From positions 1 through 32,174 of the forward strand of contig SFGO01000021.1 of the NCBI GenBank assembly GCA_004556545.1: a stretch of DNA of 32,174 bases, written 5' to 3'. Positions within the stretch are counted from its first letter, which is position 1; each line of letters starts with the position of its first letter. A program made the position numbers and the translations under genes. Positions 22,801-30,224 of this stretch are shown in pieces. Under the pieces are notes generated by a model. It made no database searches. It had not been told where the DNA came from and saw nothing but the letters and a program-made list of their open reading frames with translations. The DNA is from Clostridiales bacterium. GTDB taxonomy: Bacteria > Bacillota > Clostridia > Christensenellales > Aristaeellaceae.

Positions 22801-24492
22801 CACGGTGCCGATCTGCCACAGGTACAGGCATTCCGTCGCAGGCAGGTTCTTCGGGTCGGCCTGGGCGGTGATCACATCGCCCACCACAGGGTCGGTCACG
22901 CTGAGGGTGACGGCGTTCAGGGTGAACTTGCTGTTCACAGGGCTGGAGATGGCGCTGGCCACCACGCCGCCGTAGATGCCCTGGCCATAGGCGCGAACGT
23001 AGATGGCCTTGCCGGCATGCTCCGCTTTGACCTCGAAGGTATTGTCCCAGCCCTTCTGGACGGATTCATCCTGACCGGAAATATACCAGTAGTACAGCAC
23101 GGAATCAGCCGTCACAGCCTCGGCAGGCTCGGCGGTCGCGGTCAGCGTCATGCCCACGGCAGGGGTCATGCTGTCCATGGTGACCCGGGTCAGATTCGTC
23201 ATCTTCACGGGCTGGCTGGCGTTGCTTTCCACCGTACCGGCGCACTTGTCGGTGCCCGTGGCCTTCACGGTGATCGCCTTGCCCATGTCAAAGGCAGTGG
23301 GCGTATAGGTCGCGCCGGTGCCCATCTTGATGCCGTCCACATACCAGACGTAGCTGGCGGTGGCGCTGCTGGGCGTTACGGAGGCGCTGACAGCCTGTCC
23401 CACCACGGGGAAGGACGTGCTCAGCTTCACTTCCTTCAGGGCCAGCGCATCGGCAACGGGAGAGGTCATGTCGCTGGCAGCCCGGCCGGAAAAATCGCCG
23501 GTGCCGGTGGCATAGACCTGAATCTGCTTATTGGAATCGGAAGCCTGCACCACATAGGTCGCTTCGGTGCCCTTTTCCACACCGGCCACTCGCCAGCTGT
23601 AGGCAGCGGTCGCGGAGGAAGGAGCGACTACGGCCTTCAGGATGTCGCCCGCCAGCGGCGCGGTATGATCGGTGTTGGTATTGACGATCATCACACCGGC
23701 GATCTTGCGCTCCTTGGTCACGGGCTGAGACAGCACGCTGACCTTCTGCTGCGCCCACTGGCCGGTGCCGGTCACTTCCACGCAGATCTTATGGCCCGCA
23801 TCGGCGGCGGTGGGGGTATAAGCGGCGGCGGTGCTCAGCTTTTTGCCGCCCACGCTGTCCCGATACCACTGGTAGGTTACCGTGGCATGGGCGGGCGTAA
23901 CGGTGGCCAGCAGGGTATCACCCACCAGCGGATACTCATAATTGAGTTCCACCTTGGTCAGAGCGCTGTAGGGAATGGGGGTGGGAGCGGGCGTAGGCGC
24001 GGGCAGGGCGATGTACTTGGTCATCATATAGCCCACGCTGGAGCCGATCATCACACGGGTCCATTCGCCCTTATAGCCCAGAATGGTCAAAGGCGTTCCA
24101 TCGCTGTACAGGCCCAGACGGCGACCGTTGGGCGCGGTGCGCAGCCAGGTGCGCAGGCCGTTGCCCGCGAACACGGTAGCGCTGCCCAGCGAAGGCGCGC
24201 TGGACGTGCTGCTGCCGCTGCTGGAAACCAGGAACTTGCTCATCATGTAGCCGCTGAGCGTGCCCGCCTGAATGCGGGTCCAGACGGTTCCCTGTTCCAG
24301 CACGGTGACAACCGTACCGGAAGGCAGCGTGGTCTGGCTGGCATAGTTAGTGCCGGGGCCAAGGCGCAGACGCACCCCGTACTGGTTGCCGCTCTGCACG
24401 GTCGCATAGCTGGCCTCTGCCAACGTGGCGCTCATGGGCGTCATGGTCAGCAGAATCGCAGCCAGCAGCAATGTGACGACGATCTTCTTCAT
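19825..24492 (-). CDS. Giant secreted protein: SH3b domains plus Ig-like repeats
   Basis: A 1,555-residue exported protein. Residues 1-25 are a signal peptide ending SATLA. Two bacterial SH3 domains follow (about 30-90, 100-165), then a Pro/Thr linker. Six tandem Ig-like units of 80-100 residues run from about 178 to 705, each with a VGD/VGQ opening, a central Tyr-x-Trp strand, and a YTPTAADAGK-like turn. Two domains with a KAV(V/I)xxT pattern (710-920) and three Big-like domains (925-1225) follow. Next is an acidic Glu/Ala/Pro/Lys region (1222-1393) holding two copies of IDTKNENITLxISGG, a last Ig-like domain (1394-1490), and an acidic tail ending DDRDDPDYVPFD. No LPXTG or membrane anchor is seen, so attachment is probably through SH3b domains. 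GGAGGG lies 9 nt before the ATG; the gene has its own promoter and terminator. Likely a wall adhesin or matrix protein. Confidence 0.88.
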   Translation of the reverse strand: MKKIVVTLLLAAILLTMTPMSATLAEASYATVQSGNQYGVRLRLGPGTNYASQTTLPSGTVVTVLEQGTVWTRIQAGTLSGYMMSKFLVSSSGSSTSSAPSLGSATVFAGNGLRTWLRTAPNGRRLGLYSDGTPLTILGYKGEWTRVMIGSSVGYMMTKYIALPAPTPAPTPIPYSALTKVELNYEYPLVGDTLLATVTPAHATVTYQWYRDSVGGKKLSTAAAYTPTAADAGHKICVEVTGTGQWAQQKVSVLSQPVTKERKIAGVMIVNTNTDHTAPLAGDILKAVVAPSSATAAYSWRVAGVEKGTEATYVVQASDSNKQIQVYATGTGDFSGRAASDMTSPVADALALKEVKLSTSFPVVGQAVSASVTPSSATASYVWYVDGIKMGTGATYTPTAFDMGKAITVKATGTDKCAGTVESNASQPVKMTNLTRVTMDSMTPAVGMTLTATAEPAEAVTADSVLYYWYISGQDESVQKGWDNTFEVKAEHAGKAIYVRAYGQGIYGGVVASAISSPVNSKFTLNAVTLSVTDPVVGDVITAQADPKNLPATECLYLWQIGTVTKSSADPTYTVQPDDVGKQIRVTLKYNGAAVTSAATSAVLESKLITGIYLYNETTKQNIGSAPQVGQTISVKVNPVSAAESTKVKYTWTRTEADNKTKTPVGTAASYVVTAADAGRLLTVKVEAQGNYAINNKDKYFTASTTVAGGNEVNITLTDAIVPKVGQSPVLKLNNNTAVWKDSTGKETNVVYSATITWSPSLSDNGTFRTGESYKAVVNFTILTGGFRLGTVSVKDVNGSSMVSASPVGNTVTLKFSALTDKQEVDNFCIYGVTAPEKGKTPVTAIRDCAQYKGTVAWQDESGKPVTVFEANKVYKAVISLTSAAEYTFPNSGKSLFTVPGAASAVYQKTGDHTATVTATFDPITTETKAEIYADRTSVTVGTSKKYVVCTAMLSGFSGDQDSLEWKWTLANGTKDETGIDQNGIVTIDADEKADLELLVTASTTVEGKLYSASATIKTVADSTPGDLTPVVTIVKSVSELQAGKDTTFIATVQNSVNETVRWSVEGVDGDKSSGTTIGSSTGVLKISRFETVKQLKVTATAVPTGETAVCYVTVVYAEAPISITFVEGQKSVSIGQKAAFKVAISAAEANPKAQFAVAASNGATDVTIASSTNDTCTVNVPDDPALVGKEIFLTARYACKDDDGKEHEVSAKWSFIITETAPEAKAATMTLEGAALLPDDDFAVADDEPAAQPEEAATAPAKVIDTKNENITLTISGGEEEPAAKDEESKEAPETEEKPAEGQAESAAKGEEPAEEPKAEEKPAEPAVRKTEIDTKNENITLVISGGDEPEEKAESEKAEEPAPKTEEETVVVSEKEKKDDGKKQKPVKKEEAPADIGVTVYGPDVAKVVPGKVYAFTAEVSCEVEGYEIVWSVYCSDESVKASIVDGELYVTENPTGEEQVLRIRARYKDADGNLYSENSYASFHVTVAPGIAKPRVIKERKTSTDEAEIGKSAEAEGNTESALPEEPKQSEPTEPKKIYEDDRDDPDYVPFD
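20448..20493 (-). repeat. Intragenic repeat encoding IDTKNENITLVISGG (second copy)
   Basis: A 46-bp stretch nearly identical to 20655-20700 in the same gene, about 207 bp apart. Both encode the same 15-residue motif with one substitution, inside the acidic low-complexity region. This is the copy nearer the C-terminus. Confidence 0.8.
20655..20700 (-). repeat. Intragenic repeat encoding IDTKNENITLTISGG (first copy)
   Basis: Partner of 20448-20493. The motif is hydrophobic/polar in an otherwise acidic linker, so its conservation is unlikely to be composition alone. Confidence 0.8.
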
Positions 24493-24572
24493 AGTCCGTA
24501 TCCCTCCATAACAGCGTATCGCGGCGGCTGAACCGACAGGCCCGCCTTGTATACTGCGATAATCCATTGCAA

Positions 24573-24601
24573 ATGATACCAGATTCGTTTCAATTTGTAA
24601 A
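24573..24601 (-). promoter_or_regulatory. Sigma-A promoter of the Ig-like protein gene
   Basis: Minus-strand TTTACA (24601-24596) and TATCAT (24578-24573) with a 17-bp spacer. The transcript starts near 24566, giving a leader of about 75 nt. Confidence 0.75.
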
Positions 24602-24637
24602 GAGGCTGTAACATTTTCGTGATAAAAATTCGGATAT

Positions 24638-25408
24638 TTATTGACGAATCTGTTCCAGTACCTTTACGATCCCCTCCAGGATCGCCGGTTCCTCCTGCGA
24701 AATGGTGCAGACGTGGGGCACGCCGTGGAGCCACAGCTTCCATTTCTTTTCGCTGCTGACGCCATTCAGGATGCAGTCCGCGCTGCCCTCCCAAACCGTC
24801 TCGTCGTCTTCAGACTGCACTGCCAGCACCGGGCAGGTAATATTGAAAAGATTCTTCCGGGCCAGCCGGATCAGATGGTACAGATCCGCGCCCTTGGCCG
24901 TGGGAAAGCCGGTGTAGCCGAAATCATACTCCGCGTTCAGCACACTGCTGCGCTCCGGGTGATCGCCCCAGGAAATGCGCGGAATCACCTTGCCCATCAG
25001 GCCGGACAGGCACAGAAAGCGGTTTTTCGTAGCCATGGGCGCGGAAATGGGAATGCATGCGTCCACCTTCATCTGCTCCGCCAGCAGCAGGGCCAGCACG
25101 CCGCCCATGCTCAGGCCGCAGACCGTAACGGTTTGGCAGGTTTCCTTCATTTCCACAACGGCGGTCTTGGCCGCCTGAAGCCAGCTCTGCCAGCTTTCTT
25201 TAGCCATATCCTCCTCGGTGGCGGCGTGGCCCGGCAGGCAGATGGAGCGGACGGTGTAGCCCTTTTCTGCCAGCCCATCGGCCAGCATTCTCATATGGGC
25301 GGGGCTTCCCGTAAAACCATGCATCAGCAGAATGCCGTTGCCGTCTCCCTGAACATTGACGGGTTGGCATACCGGGCGGTCAAAATATCCTTTAGGCGTA
25401 GGTTTCAT
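24638..25408 (-). CDS. Alpha/beta hydrolase, carboxylesterase-like
   Basis: A 256-residue cytoplasmic hydrolase. The oxyanion-hole motif LLMHGFTGSP is at residues 27-36, the nucleophile is Ser100 in GLSMGG, the acid is probably Asp202 in SEDDETV, and the base is His232 in GVPHVC. The size and the HGFTGSP/GLSMGG pattern match the Est30-type monoacylglycerol lipase/carboxylesterase group. Start ATG follows AAAGGATGA. It lies 127 nt after trkA on the same strand; no clear promoter or terminator was found. The natural substrate is unknown; short-chain esters or monoacylglycerols are likely from the family. Confidence 0.85.
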   Translation of the reverse strand: MKPTPKGYFDRPVCQPVNVQGDGNGILLMHGFTGSPAHMRMLADGLAEKGYTVRSICLPGHAATEEDMAKESWQSWLQAAKTAVVEMKETCQTVTVCGLSMGGVLALLLAEQMKVDACIPISAPMATKNRFLCLSGLMGKVIPRISWGDHPERSSVLNAEYDFGYTGFPTAKGADLYHLIRLARKNLFNITCPVLAVQSEDDETVWEGSADCILNGVSSEKKWKLWLHGVPHVCTISQEEPAILEGIVKVLEQIRQ

Positions 25409-25535
25409 CTGATTTTCATCCTTTCGCGTCTGCTTGTCCGGGCACTATCAGCCTATGACCGGCAGACCTCCTATATGTATGACGATGGAAGGAGTGGGAT
25501 TTGTTCCCGTTTTTGGAAAAAAACTTTTTTCCGCC

Positions 25536-26186
25536 TTACCTGCGCAGCTTTTCCACATCCTCCCGGCGGCCCATCACCAGCAGGGTGTCGCCGGTCTGGA
25601 AGGGCATGTCCGGGGCGGGAGCCACCAGATAGCGGCCCTCCCGGTGGACGGAGAGGATATTCACGCCGTATTTGCGGCGCACGTCGGCGCTGCGTAGGCT
25701 TTCGCCCTCCCACCCGTCGGGCAGGAGGATCTCCGCCAGCTGGTAATCGCCGCTCAGCTCCATCAGGTCCAGCACCGAGGGCGTTACGATGGACCGGGCC
25801 AGCCGAACGCCCATGTCCCGCTCCGGAAAGACCACCCGATCCACGCCGATCTTCCGAAGCACCTTGGCGTGCAGGTCGTCGTTGGCCTTGGCGATCAGGT
25901 AGGGAATGCCCATCTCCTTCAGCAGCACACAGATCAGGATGCTGTCCCGGGTATTTTGCCCAATGGCCACCACCGCCGCGTCGAAATTTTTCACGCCCAG
26001 CGAGCGCAGGGCCTCCTCGTCCGTCGCGTCCAGCTGCAGGGCCTGCGTCACATGGGGCGCGATCTGGTTGACCAGCTCCTGATCGCTGTCCACGGCCAGC
26101 GCCTCCTGCCCCTGGGCGCACAGGGCCCGGGCCAGGCTGGAGCCGAAGCGTCCCAGACCGAATACCAGATATTGCTTTACCTTCAT
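25536..26186 (-). CDS. trkA: Trk/Ktr potassium uptake regulatory subunit
   Basis: A 216-residue cytoplasmic RCK protein that binds nucleotide and gates the TrkH/KtrB pore. The RCK_N Rossmann fold starts with YLVFGLGRFGSSLA (GxGxxG) followed by the acidic AVDSD loop. An RCK_C domain occupies about 135-216 (LAEILLPDGWEGESL to TLLVMGRREDVEKL). This single-RCK layout is the KtrA type rather than the double E. coli TrkA. GGAAGG lies 9 nt before the ATG at 26186; the upstream extension to 26258 overlaps trkH and is not used. It follows the pore gene by 64 nt in one operon. Confidence 0.93.
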   Translation of the reverse strand: MKVKQYLVFGLGRFGSSLARALCAQGQEALAVDSDQELVNQIAPHVTQALQLDATDEEALRSLGVKNFDAAVVAIGQNTRDSILICVLLKEMGIPYLIAKANDDLHAKVLRKIGVDRVVFPERDMGVRLARSIVTPSVLDLMELSGDYQLAEILLPDGWEGESLRSADVRRKYGVNILSVHREGRYLVAPAPDMPFQTGDTLLVMGRREDVEKLRR

Positions 26187-26250
26187 GAAAAAAACCTTCC
26201 TTCTCTTTTGACGCTCTCTTTGACGATGCTTCGGGCTCGGATTTCCGGCC

Positions 26251-27687
26251 TCAGCCAATCATGATCTTCTCCTCCGGGAAATGCACCCGATTCCGCGCGC
26301 CGTCCCTTTCCCGGCGGATCAGCGCCGTGGCCAGCGTCAGCGGGCCTACCCGGCCCAGATACATCAGCGGCATCAGCAGGATTTGAGAGCTGCGGCGCAG
26401 GGTTCCCGTACCCGCCGCGCTCAGGCCCGTGGTGGACACGGCGGAGACCGTCTCAAAAACCAGATTCGTCAGGCTGACGCCGTGCCGGCGCTCCAGAATC
26501 GACAGGGCGCAGGTCACGGCCAGCACGAAGGAGGTGGCAATGAAGGTCAGCGCCACGGCCCGGCGGCCCGTCTCCTGCGATATTTCCTTGCCGAAGGCGG
26601 TAATCCGGTCCCGGCCCCGCACCACGCTGTGCACCAGCAGCAGCAGCGCCGCCAGCGTGGTGGTCTTGATGCCGCCGCCGGTGGACGCGGGCGACGCGCC
26701 CACGAACATCATCAGGCAGCTGAGCAGCTTGGTGGAATCGTTCATCGCGTCCTGACTGACGGCGGCAAAGCCCGCCGTGCGGCAGGTGACGGCCTGAAAA
26801 ACGCTGCCGGTCACTTTATCCCAGAGGGTCATGCCCTCCCGGCCCAGCGTAGCCGGATTCTGCCCTTCCAGCAGGAAAACGGCCAGCGAACCGCCCAGCA
26901 GCAGGATTCCGTTCACAGCCAGCACCAGCTTGGTATGCAGGGACAGCCGGCCCAGACTCTTGCGATGGCGCAGCAGCTCCAGCATGACCGCAAAGCCCAT
27001 GCCGCCCAGCTGAATCAGGCCGATCACCGTCCACAGCACCAGCGGCTCCTGCCGGAAGGCCAGCAGGCTGCTGCCATTGCCGAACAGGTCAAAGCCCGCG
27101 TTGCAGAAGGCGCTTACCGCGGTGAACAGGCTCAGCCACAGGCCCCGGGCCGTTCCGTAGCGGGGAACCAGCCGCACAGCCAGCAGCGCCGCGCCCGTCA
27201 GCTCGATTGCCAGCGCCATGGCGAAAAACCACAGGCTCAGGCGCACCATGCCGGAAAGGCCGTTCTGGTTCATGGACTCGCTTAACAAAATCCGGCTGTG
27301 CAGCGAAATGCGCCTGCCGATCAGCACCATGCCCAGCGTGGCGAAGGCCATAAAGCCCAACCCGCCCACCTGAATCAGGCACAGCAGCACGATCTGCCCG
27401 AAAAGGCTCAGATCGCGCCCCGCCTCAATCAGCGAAAGACCGGTGACGCATACGGCGGACGTGGCGGTAAACAGCCCCTTCAAAAATCCGATGGATTCTC
27501 CCCCGGCGCTGGCGGCTGGCAAGGTCAGCAGCAGTCCGCCCAGCAGGATCAGCGCCAGAAACCCCAGACAAAGCGCCCGTCCGGGAGACATCGGCCTGCG
27601 GCCCAGCGGCTCCCGCCGGTTCGAAAAAGCATCCTTTTCGTTCAAAATAGCAGATCCTTTCTGATCGTTTCTCTCGTTCTTCCCCAT
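26251..27687 (-). CDS. trkH: Trk/Ktr potassium transporter pore subunit
   Basis: A 478-residue membrane protein of the TrkH/KtrB family, the potassium pore. Four M-P-M repeats are visible through their filter segments: TATSAVCVTGLS, TAVSAFCNAGFD, AVTCRTAGFAAV and ETVSAVSTTGLSAAG. The ATG at 27687 is preceded by GGGG; a TTG six bases further upstream is possible. It has its own promoter (27711-27739) and is followed by the RCK subunit. Length fits KtrB-like proteins, and pairing with a single RCK supports a Ktr-type system. Confidence 0.93.
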   Translation of the reverse strand: MGKNERNDQKGSAILNEKDAFSNRREPLGRRPMSPGRALCLGFLALILLGGLLLTLPAASAGGESIGFLKGLFTATSAVCVTGLSLIEAGRDLSLFGQIVLLCLIQVGGLGFMAFATLGMVLIGRRISLHSRILLSESMNQNGLSGMVRLSLWFFAMALAIELTGAALLAVRLVPRYGTARGLWLSLFTAVSAFCNAGFDLFGNGSSLLAFRQEPLVLWTVIGLIQLGGMGFAVMLELLRHRKSLGRLSLHTKLVLAVNGILLLGGSLAVFLLEGQNPATLGREGMTLWDKVTGSVFQAVTCRTAGFAAVSQDAMNDSTKLLSCLMMFVGASPASTGGGIKTTTLAALLLLVHSVVRGRDRITAFGKEISQETGRRAVALTFIATSFVLAVTCALSILERRHGVSLTNLVFETVSAVSTTGLSAAGTGTLRRSSQILLMPLMYLGRVGPLTLATALIRRERDGARNRVHFPEEKIMIG

Positions 27688-27710
27688 CAGCAAAACCCCG
27701 TTCCCCTTCT

Positions 27711-27739
27711 ATTATAAGCAGGAAAACAGGGTTTGTATA
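27711..27739 (-). promoter_or_regulatory. Promoter of the potassium uptake operon
   Basis: Minus-strand TATACA (27739-27734) and TATAAT (27716-27711) with a 17-bp spacer, in the 72-nt gap between the HAD gene stop and the trkH start. Confidence 0.65.
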
Positions 27740-27759
27740 GCGGTGAATCCGCGCGCTTT

Positions 27760-28440
27760 TCAGCCGAGGATCAGCGCCAGCGCTTCTTCATAGCTGCGGG
27801 CCGCCGCGCAGGCTCCATGCTCCGTCGGAGCGGGACGGCCATTGGTAAACAGGATGCTGAACACCCCGGCGGCATTGGCTGCGGGGATATCCGCCGCCGC
27901 GCTGTCTCCCAGCATGACCGCCTTTTCCGGGGCCACATTCATGCGGCCCAGCGCCGCCCACACGATGGCAGGGTCCGGCTTGGCCGCGCCCAGCTCCTCG
28001 CTGATGAACAGGCCGCTCAGATAGGGCGAAATCGTGCAATGATCGAACCGGGCATGCTGGATGACCGCCACGCCGTTAGTCACCAGACAGATGGGCATCT
28101 GCGCGGCTACCCGTTTGCAGAAATCCTCCGCCCCCGGCAGAAGAATGCTCTGGCGGCTCAGCTGATCCCGGAAAAACAGGTGCATTTCCTCCGGGGAGCG
28201 GTGCAGGCCGACGGCTGCCAGAAAGTTGGCCATGCGCGCCACCTGCAGTTCCGGCAGGGTCGTCCGGCCCTGTTCCAGCAGGCTCCACTGCTCCCGGTTC
28301 ACCCGATGATAGGTCTGAAAAAATTCTTCCCGCGCAGGAATGTCGAAGTGGGCAAATAAGGCGGTCAGCGCCTTCTGCTCCCCGGCGTCGAAATCGAAAA
28401 GCGTGCCGTCCGCATCGGCCATCAGCAGTTCGTAGGCCAT
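27760..28440 (-). CDS. HAD hydrolase, YjjG-like nucleotidase
   Basis: A 226-residue haloacid dehalogenase-family phosphatase. The nucleophile motif is DADGTLFDF (Asp9, Asp11), motif II is LVTNG, the lysine is in ELGAAKPDP, and motif IV is MLGDSAAADI. The DADGTLFDFDAGE start and the ISEELGAAKPDP block match the YjjG family, which hydrolyses pyrimidine nucleoside monophosphates such as dUMP and non-canonical forms. The gene starts 4 nt after the flavin reductase-like gene and shares its promoter at 29127. Family is firm; substrate is inferred. Confidence 0.88.
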   Translation of the reverse strand: MAYELLMADADGTLFDFDAGEQKALTALFAHFDIPAREEFFQTYHRVNREQWSLLEQGRTTLPELQVARMANFLAAVGLHRSPEEMHLFFRDQLSRQSILLPGAEDFCKRVAAQMPICLVTNGVAVIQHARFDHCTISPYLSGLFISEELGAAKPDPAIVWAALGRMNVAPEKAVMLGDSAAADIPAANAAGVFSILFTNGRPAPTEHGACAAARSYEEALALILG

Positions 28441-28444
28441 CCAA

Positions 28445-29095
28445 TCACCCTTTCTTTTCCTTCCCTTTGGAAGAAAGTTTTTGGTTTTTCCGCCGTTTCA
28501 AAGCGTCCGGCGAGGCCACGGAATAGCCGAAGAAGCCCAGCGGCTTTCCGACGGCGCAGTATTTGCCGTGGACATACGCGACCAGCTCCATGTCCTCCTC
28601 CCGGATAGAGCCGGACTCGGTAAAATACTCATCCGCCACGTAGACCTGCGCCACCTCCGCCAGAAACAGGTCGTGGCTGCCCAGCTCCTGTACGCTTTTC
28701 ACCCGGCAGCACAGGTGAGCGGGCGCTTCCGCCACAGCGGGCGCGTGAGCCAGCGGCGGCGCGGGAATGGGCGTCAGGCCGCAGGCCTCGAACTTTTTTA
28801 CGTCCCGGCCGCTTTTGACCCCGCAGAAATCCGTTGCCCGGCACAGGGCGCGGCCGGTCAGGTTCAGGGTGAATTCCCCGGATTGCCGAATGATCTCGTG
28901 GCTCAGGCGGCTTTTGCGGATGCTGACGGAAACCATGGGCGGTTTGGTGCAGACCACGCCTGTCCACGCCACGGTGATCAGATTGGCCTCATGGCCGTTT
29001 TCCGGGTCGGCGCAGCCCAGCATCACCGCCGGAATCGGGCTCAGATAGGTCGTCGGCCCGATAGGCCGGAAAGTTTTTCCAGTGCCGGTTTTCAT
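28445..29095 (-). CDS. Flavin reductase-like FMN-binding protein
   Basis: A 216-residue cytoplasmic protein of the flavin reductase-like (split-barrel FMN-binding) family. Features are PTTYLSPIPAVMLGC at the start, NLITVAWTGVVCTKPPMVSVSIRKSRLSHEII in the flavin-binding core, and GEFTLNL followed by DFCGVKSGRDVKKF. Cys residues in CGVKSGRD are typical of the anaerobe subgroup. The start at 29095 is chosen because GGGGGAAGG lies just upstream and a strong promoter lies behind it; the frame extends to 29155. The last 12 residues are very basic. It is in an operon with the HAD gene; a metabolic link is not apparent. Confidence 0.87.
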   Translation of the reverse strand: MKTGTGKTFRPIGPTTYLSPIPAVMLGCADPENGHEANLITVAWTGVVCTKPPMVSVSIRKSRLSHEIIRQSGEFTLNLTGRALCRATDFCGVKSGRDVKKFEACGLTPIPAPPLAHAPAVAEAPAHLCCRVKSVQELGSHDLFLAEVAQVYVADEYFTESGSIREEDMELVAYVHGKYCAVGKPLGFFGYSVASPDALKRRKNQKLSSKGKEKKG

Positions 29096-29107
29096 ACGCC
29101 TTCCCCC

Positions 29108-29136
29108 TTGTGCATGCTTTCCAAAAAGTGTACAAT
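29108..29136 (+). promoter_or_regulatory. Candidate promoter of the metallophosphoesterase gene
   Basis: TTGTGC at 29108-29113 and TACAAT at 29131-29136, 17 bp apart. The -35 is only half-consensus. Its -10 overlaps that of the opposing promoter 29127-29155. Confidence 0.45.
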
Positions 29137-29155
29137 GAACGGGTCCCTCTGTCAA
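29127..29155 (-). promoter_or_regulatory. Sigma-A promoter of the flavin reductase/HAD operon
   Basis: Minus-strand TTGACA (29155-29150) and TACACT (29132-29127) with a 17-bp spacer. The transcript would start near 29120, about 25 nt before the start codon. Confidence 0.75.
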
Positions 29156-29210
29156 TGCCCGGCCAACTCCTACGGGGCTTCCCAGTTTTCGATGGAAGGA
29201 GGTTCCTCCC

Positions 29211-30098
29211 TTGCCGAAATATCATTACCGTTATCGCAAACCCCAGCGGCGGCATTTTCCCATCCGTCTGACGCTGGTGGCGCTGGCGCTTCTGGCGCTG
29301 TGCATTTATCCCTTTATCGAAGCGACTATGCTGACGGTGGACAAACACACCGTACAGGTAGCCAACCTGCCCGCCAATCTGAAAAGCCTGAAAATCGTCT
29401 ACGCCACGGATATTCATCAGGGCCGCTGGTTTTCCCAAAGCCGGGTCAACGAGCTGGTCAAGACCATCAACAGCCTCAGCGCCGATCTGGTCATTTTGGG
29501 CGGCGACTACGCCGAGGACAGCGACGGGGCCATTGCCTTTTTTGAAAATCTGCCCTCCATTTCCGCCCGGATCGGCGTATACGCTGTGCTGGGCAATCAC
29601 GACCGCACCGAGCCGGAGAGCAATCTTTCCGTGCTGATCGGCACCATCAAGGGCCGGGGCATTATCCCGCTGGTGAACAACGTTGCCGCGGTCAAGCGCG
29701 GGCAGACCTATTTCTATATTGCAGGCGTGGATGACTACTACAACGGATACCCGGACGTGGCGGGCGTGGCCGCTCAGGTCAAGTCCGACGATTTTGTGAT
29801 TTTCGCGGGCCACACCCCCGACCTGCTGCCCGACATGCTCAAGGCCCGCAGCAGCGACGGCGACAATCACTGGTTCGATCTGGCGCTTTTCGGCCACACC
29901 CACGGCGGACAGATCAGCTTTCTTGGCAAATCGCCCTTTTTCAACCTCAAAACGGACGTAGGCTCCCGGTACATGAGCGGCTGGCTGGAGGAAAACCGCG
30001 CCGCCGTTCTCGTCAGCAACGGCGTGGGCACCTCCGGCGCGCCGGTGCGTCTGTTCGCCCGGCCGCAGATTCATCTGATTACCTTAAAGAGCCGCTGA
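29211..30098 (+). CDS. Membrane-anchored metallophosphoesterase
   Basis: A 295-residue calcineurin-like phosphoesterase with an N-terminal basic stretch and one membrane segment (about residues 20-37), placing the catalytic domain outside. The metal-binding motifs appear in order: ATDIHQG, GGDYAED, GNHDR, FAGHTPD and FGHTHGGQ. The pattern is that of the YkuE/YaeI group, which may act on phospholipids such as lipid A precursors or UDP-activated lipids. The start codon is TTG, 8 nt after GGAAGGAGG; GGAG and CTCC around the site can form a small hairpin that could dampen translation. A strong terminator follows. Confidence 0.88.
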   Translation: MPKYHYRYRKPQRRHFPIRLTLVALALLALCIYPFIEATMLTVDKHTVQVANLPANLKSLKIVYATDIHQGRWFSQSRVNELVKTINSLSADLVILGGDYAEDSDGAIAFFENLPSISARIGVYAVLGNHDRTEPESNLSVLIGTIKGRGIIPLVNNVAAVKRGQTYFYIAGVDDYYNGYPDVAGVAAQVKSDDFVIFAGHTPDLLPDMLKARSSDGDNHWFDLALFGHTHGGQISFLGKSPFFNLKTDVGSRYMSGWLEENRAAVLVSNGVGTSGAPVRLFARPQIHLITLKSR

Positions 30099-30180
30099 GC
30101 GCAGGCGTTCAGGCAGGGCAGGCCTTCCGGCTCGAAGCGGCGTTATAAGCCGTTATCATTCGCTTCTCCTTTTTCAGCAT

Positions 30181-30224
30181 TTGGGCGGAGACGCTTTCTC
30201 AGCGCCTCCGCCCAATGTTTTTTC
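30181..30224 (+). terminator. Terminator of the metallophosphoesterase gene
   Basis: TTGGGCGGAG at 30181-30190 pairs with CTCCGCCCAA at 30206-30215, with extra pairing (ACGC/GCG) inside, followed by TG and six T. The tract ends right at the flavodoxin stop codon on the other strand. Confidence 0.8.

Noticed and set aside
19726..24531. A 1,601-codon open frame on the plus strand opposite the Ig-like protein gene
   Set aside because: It is codon-aligned with the real gene and arises from its lack of TTA, CTA and TCA codons. The product is a Gly/His/Val/Ala-rich sequence with no domain, and the minus-strand gene has signal peptide, domains, promoter, ribosome site and terminator.
25511..25532. 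GGAAAAAA/TTTTTTTCC hairpin after trkA as a terminator
   Set aside because: The stem is almost all A-T and lacks a GC-rich core, so it is not a convincing terminator.
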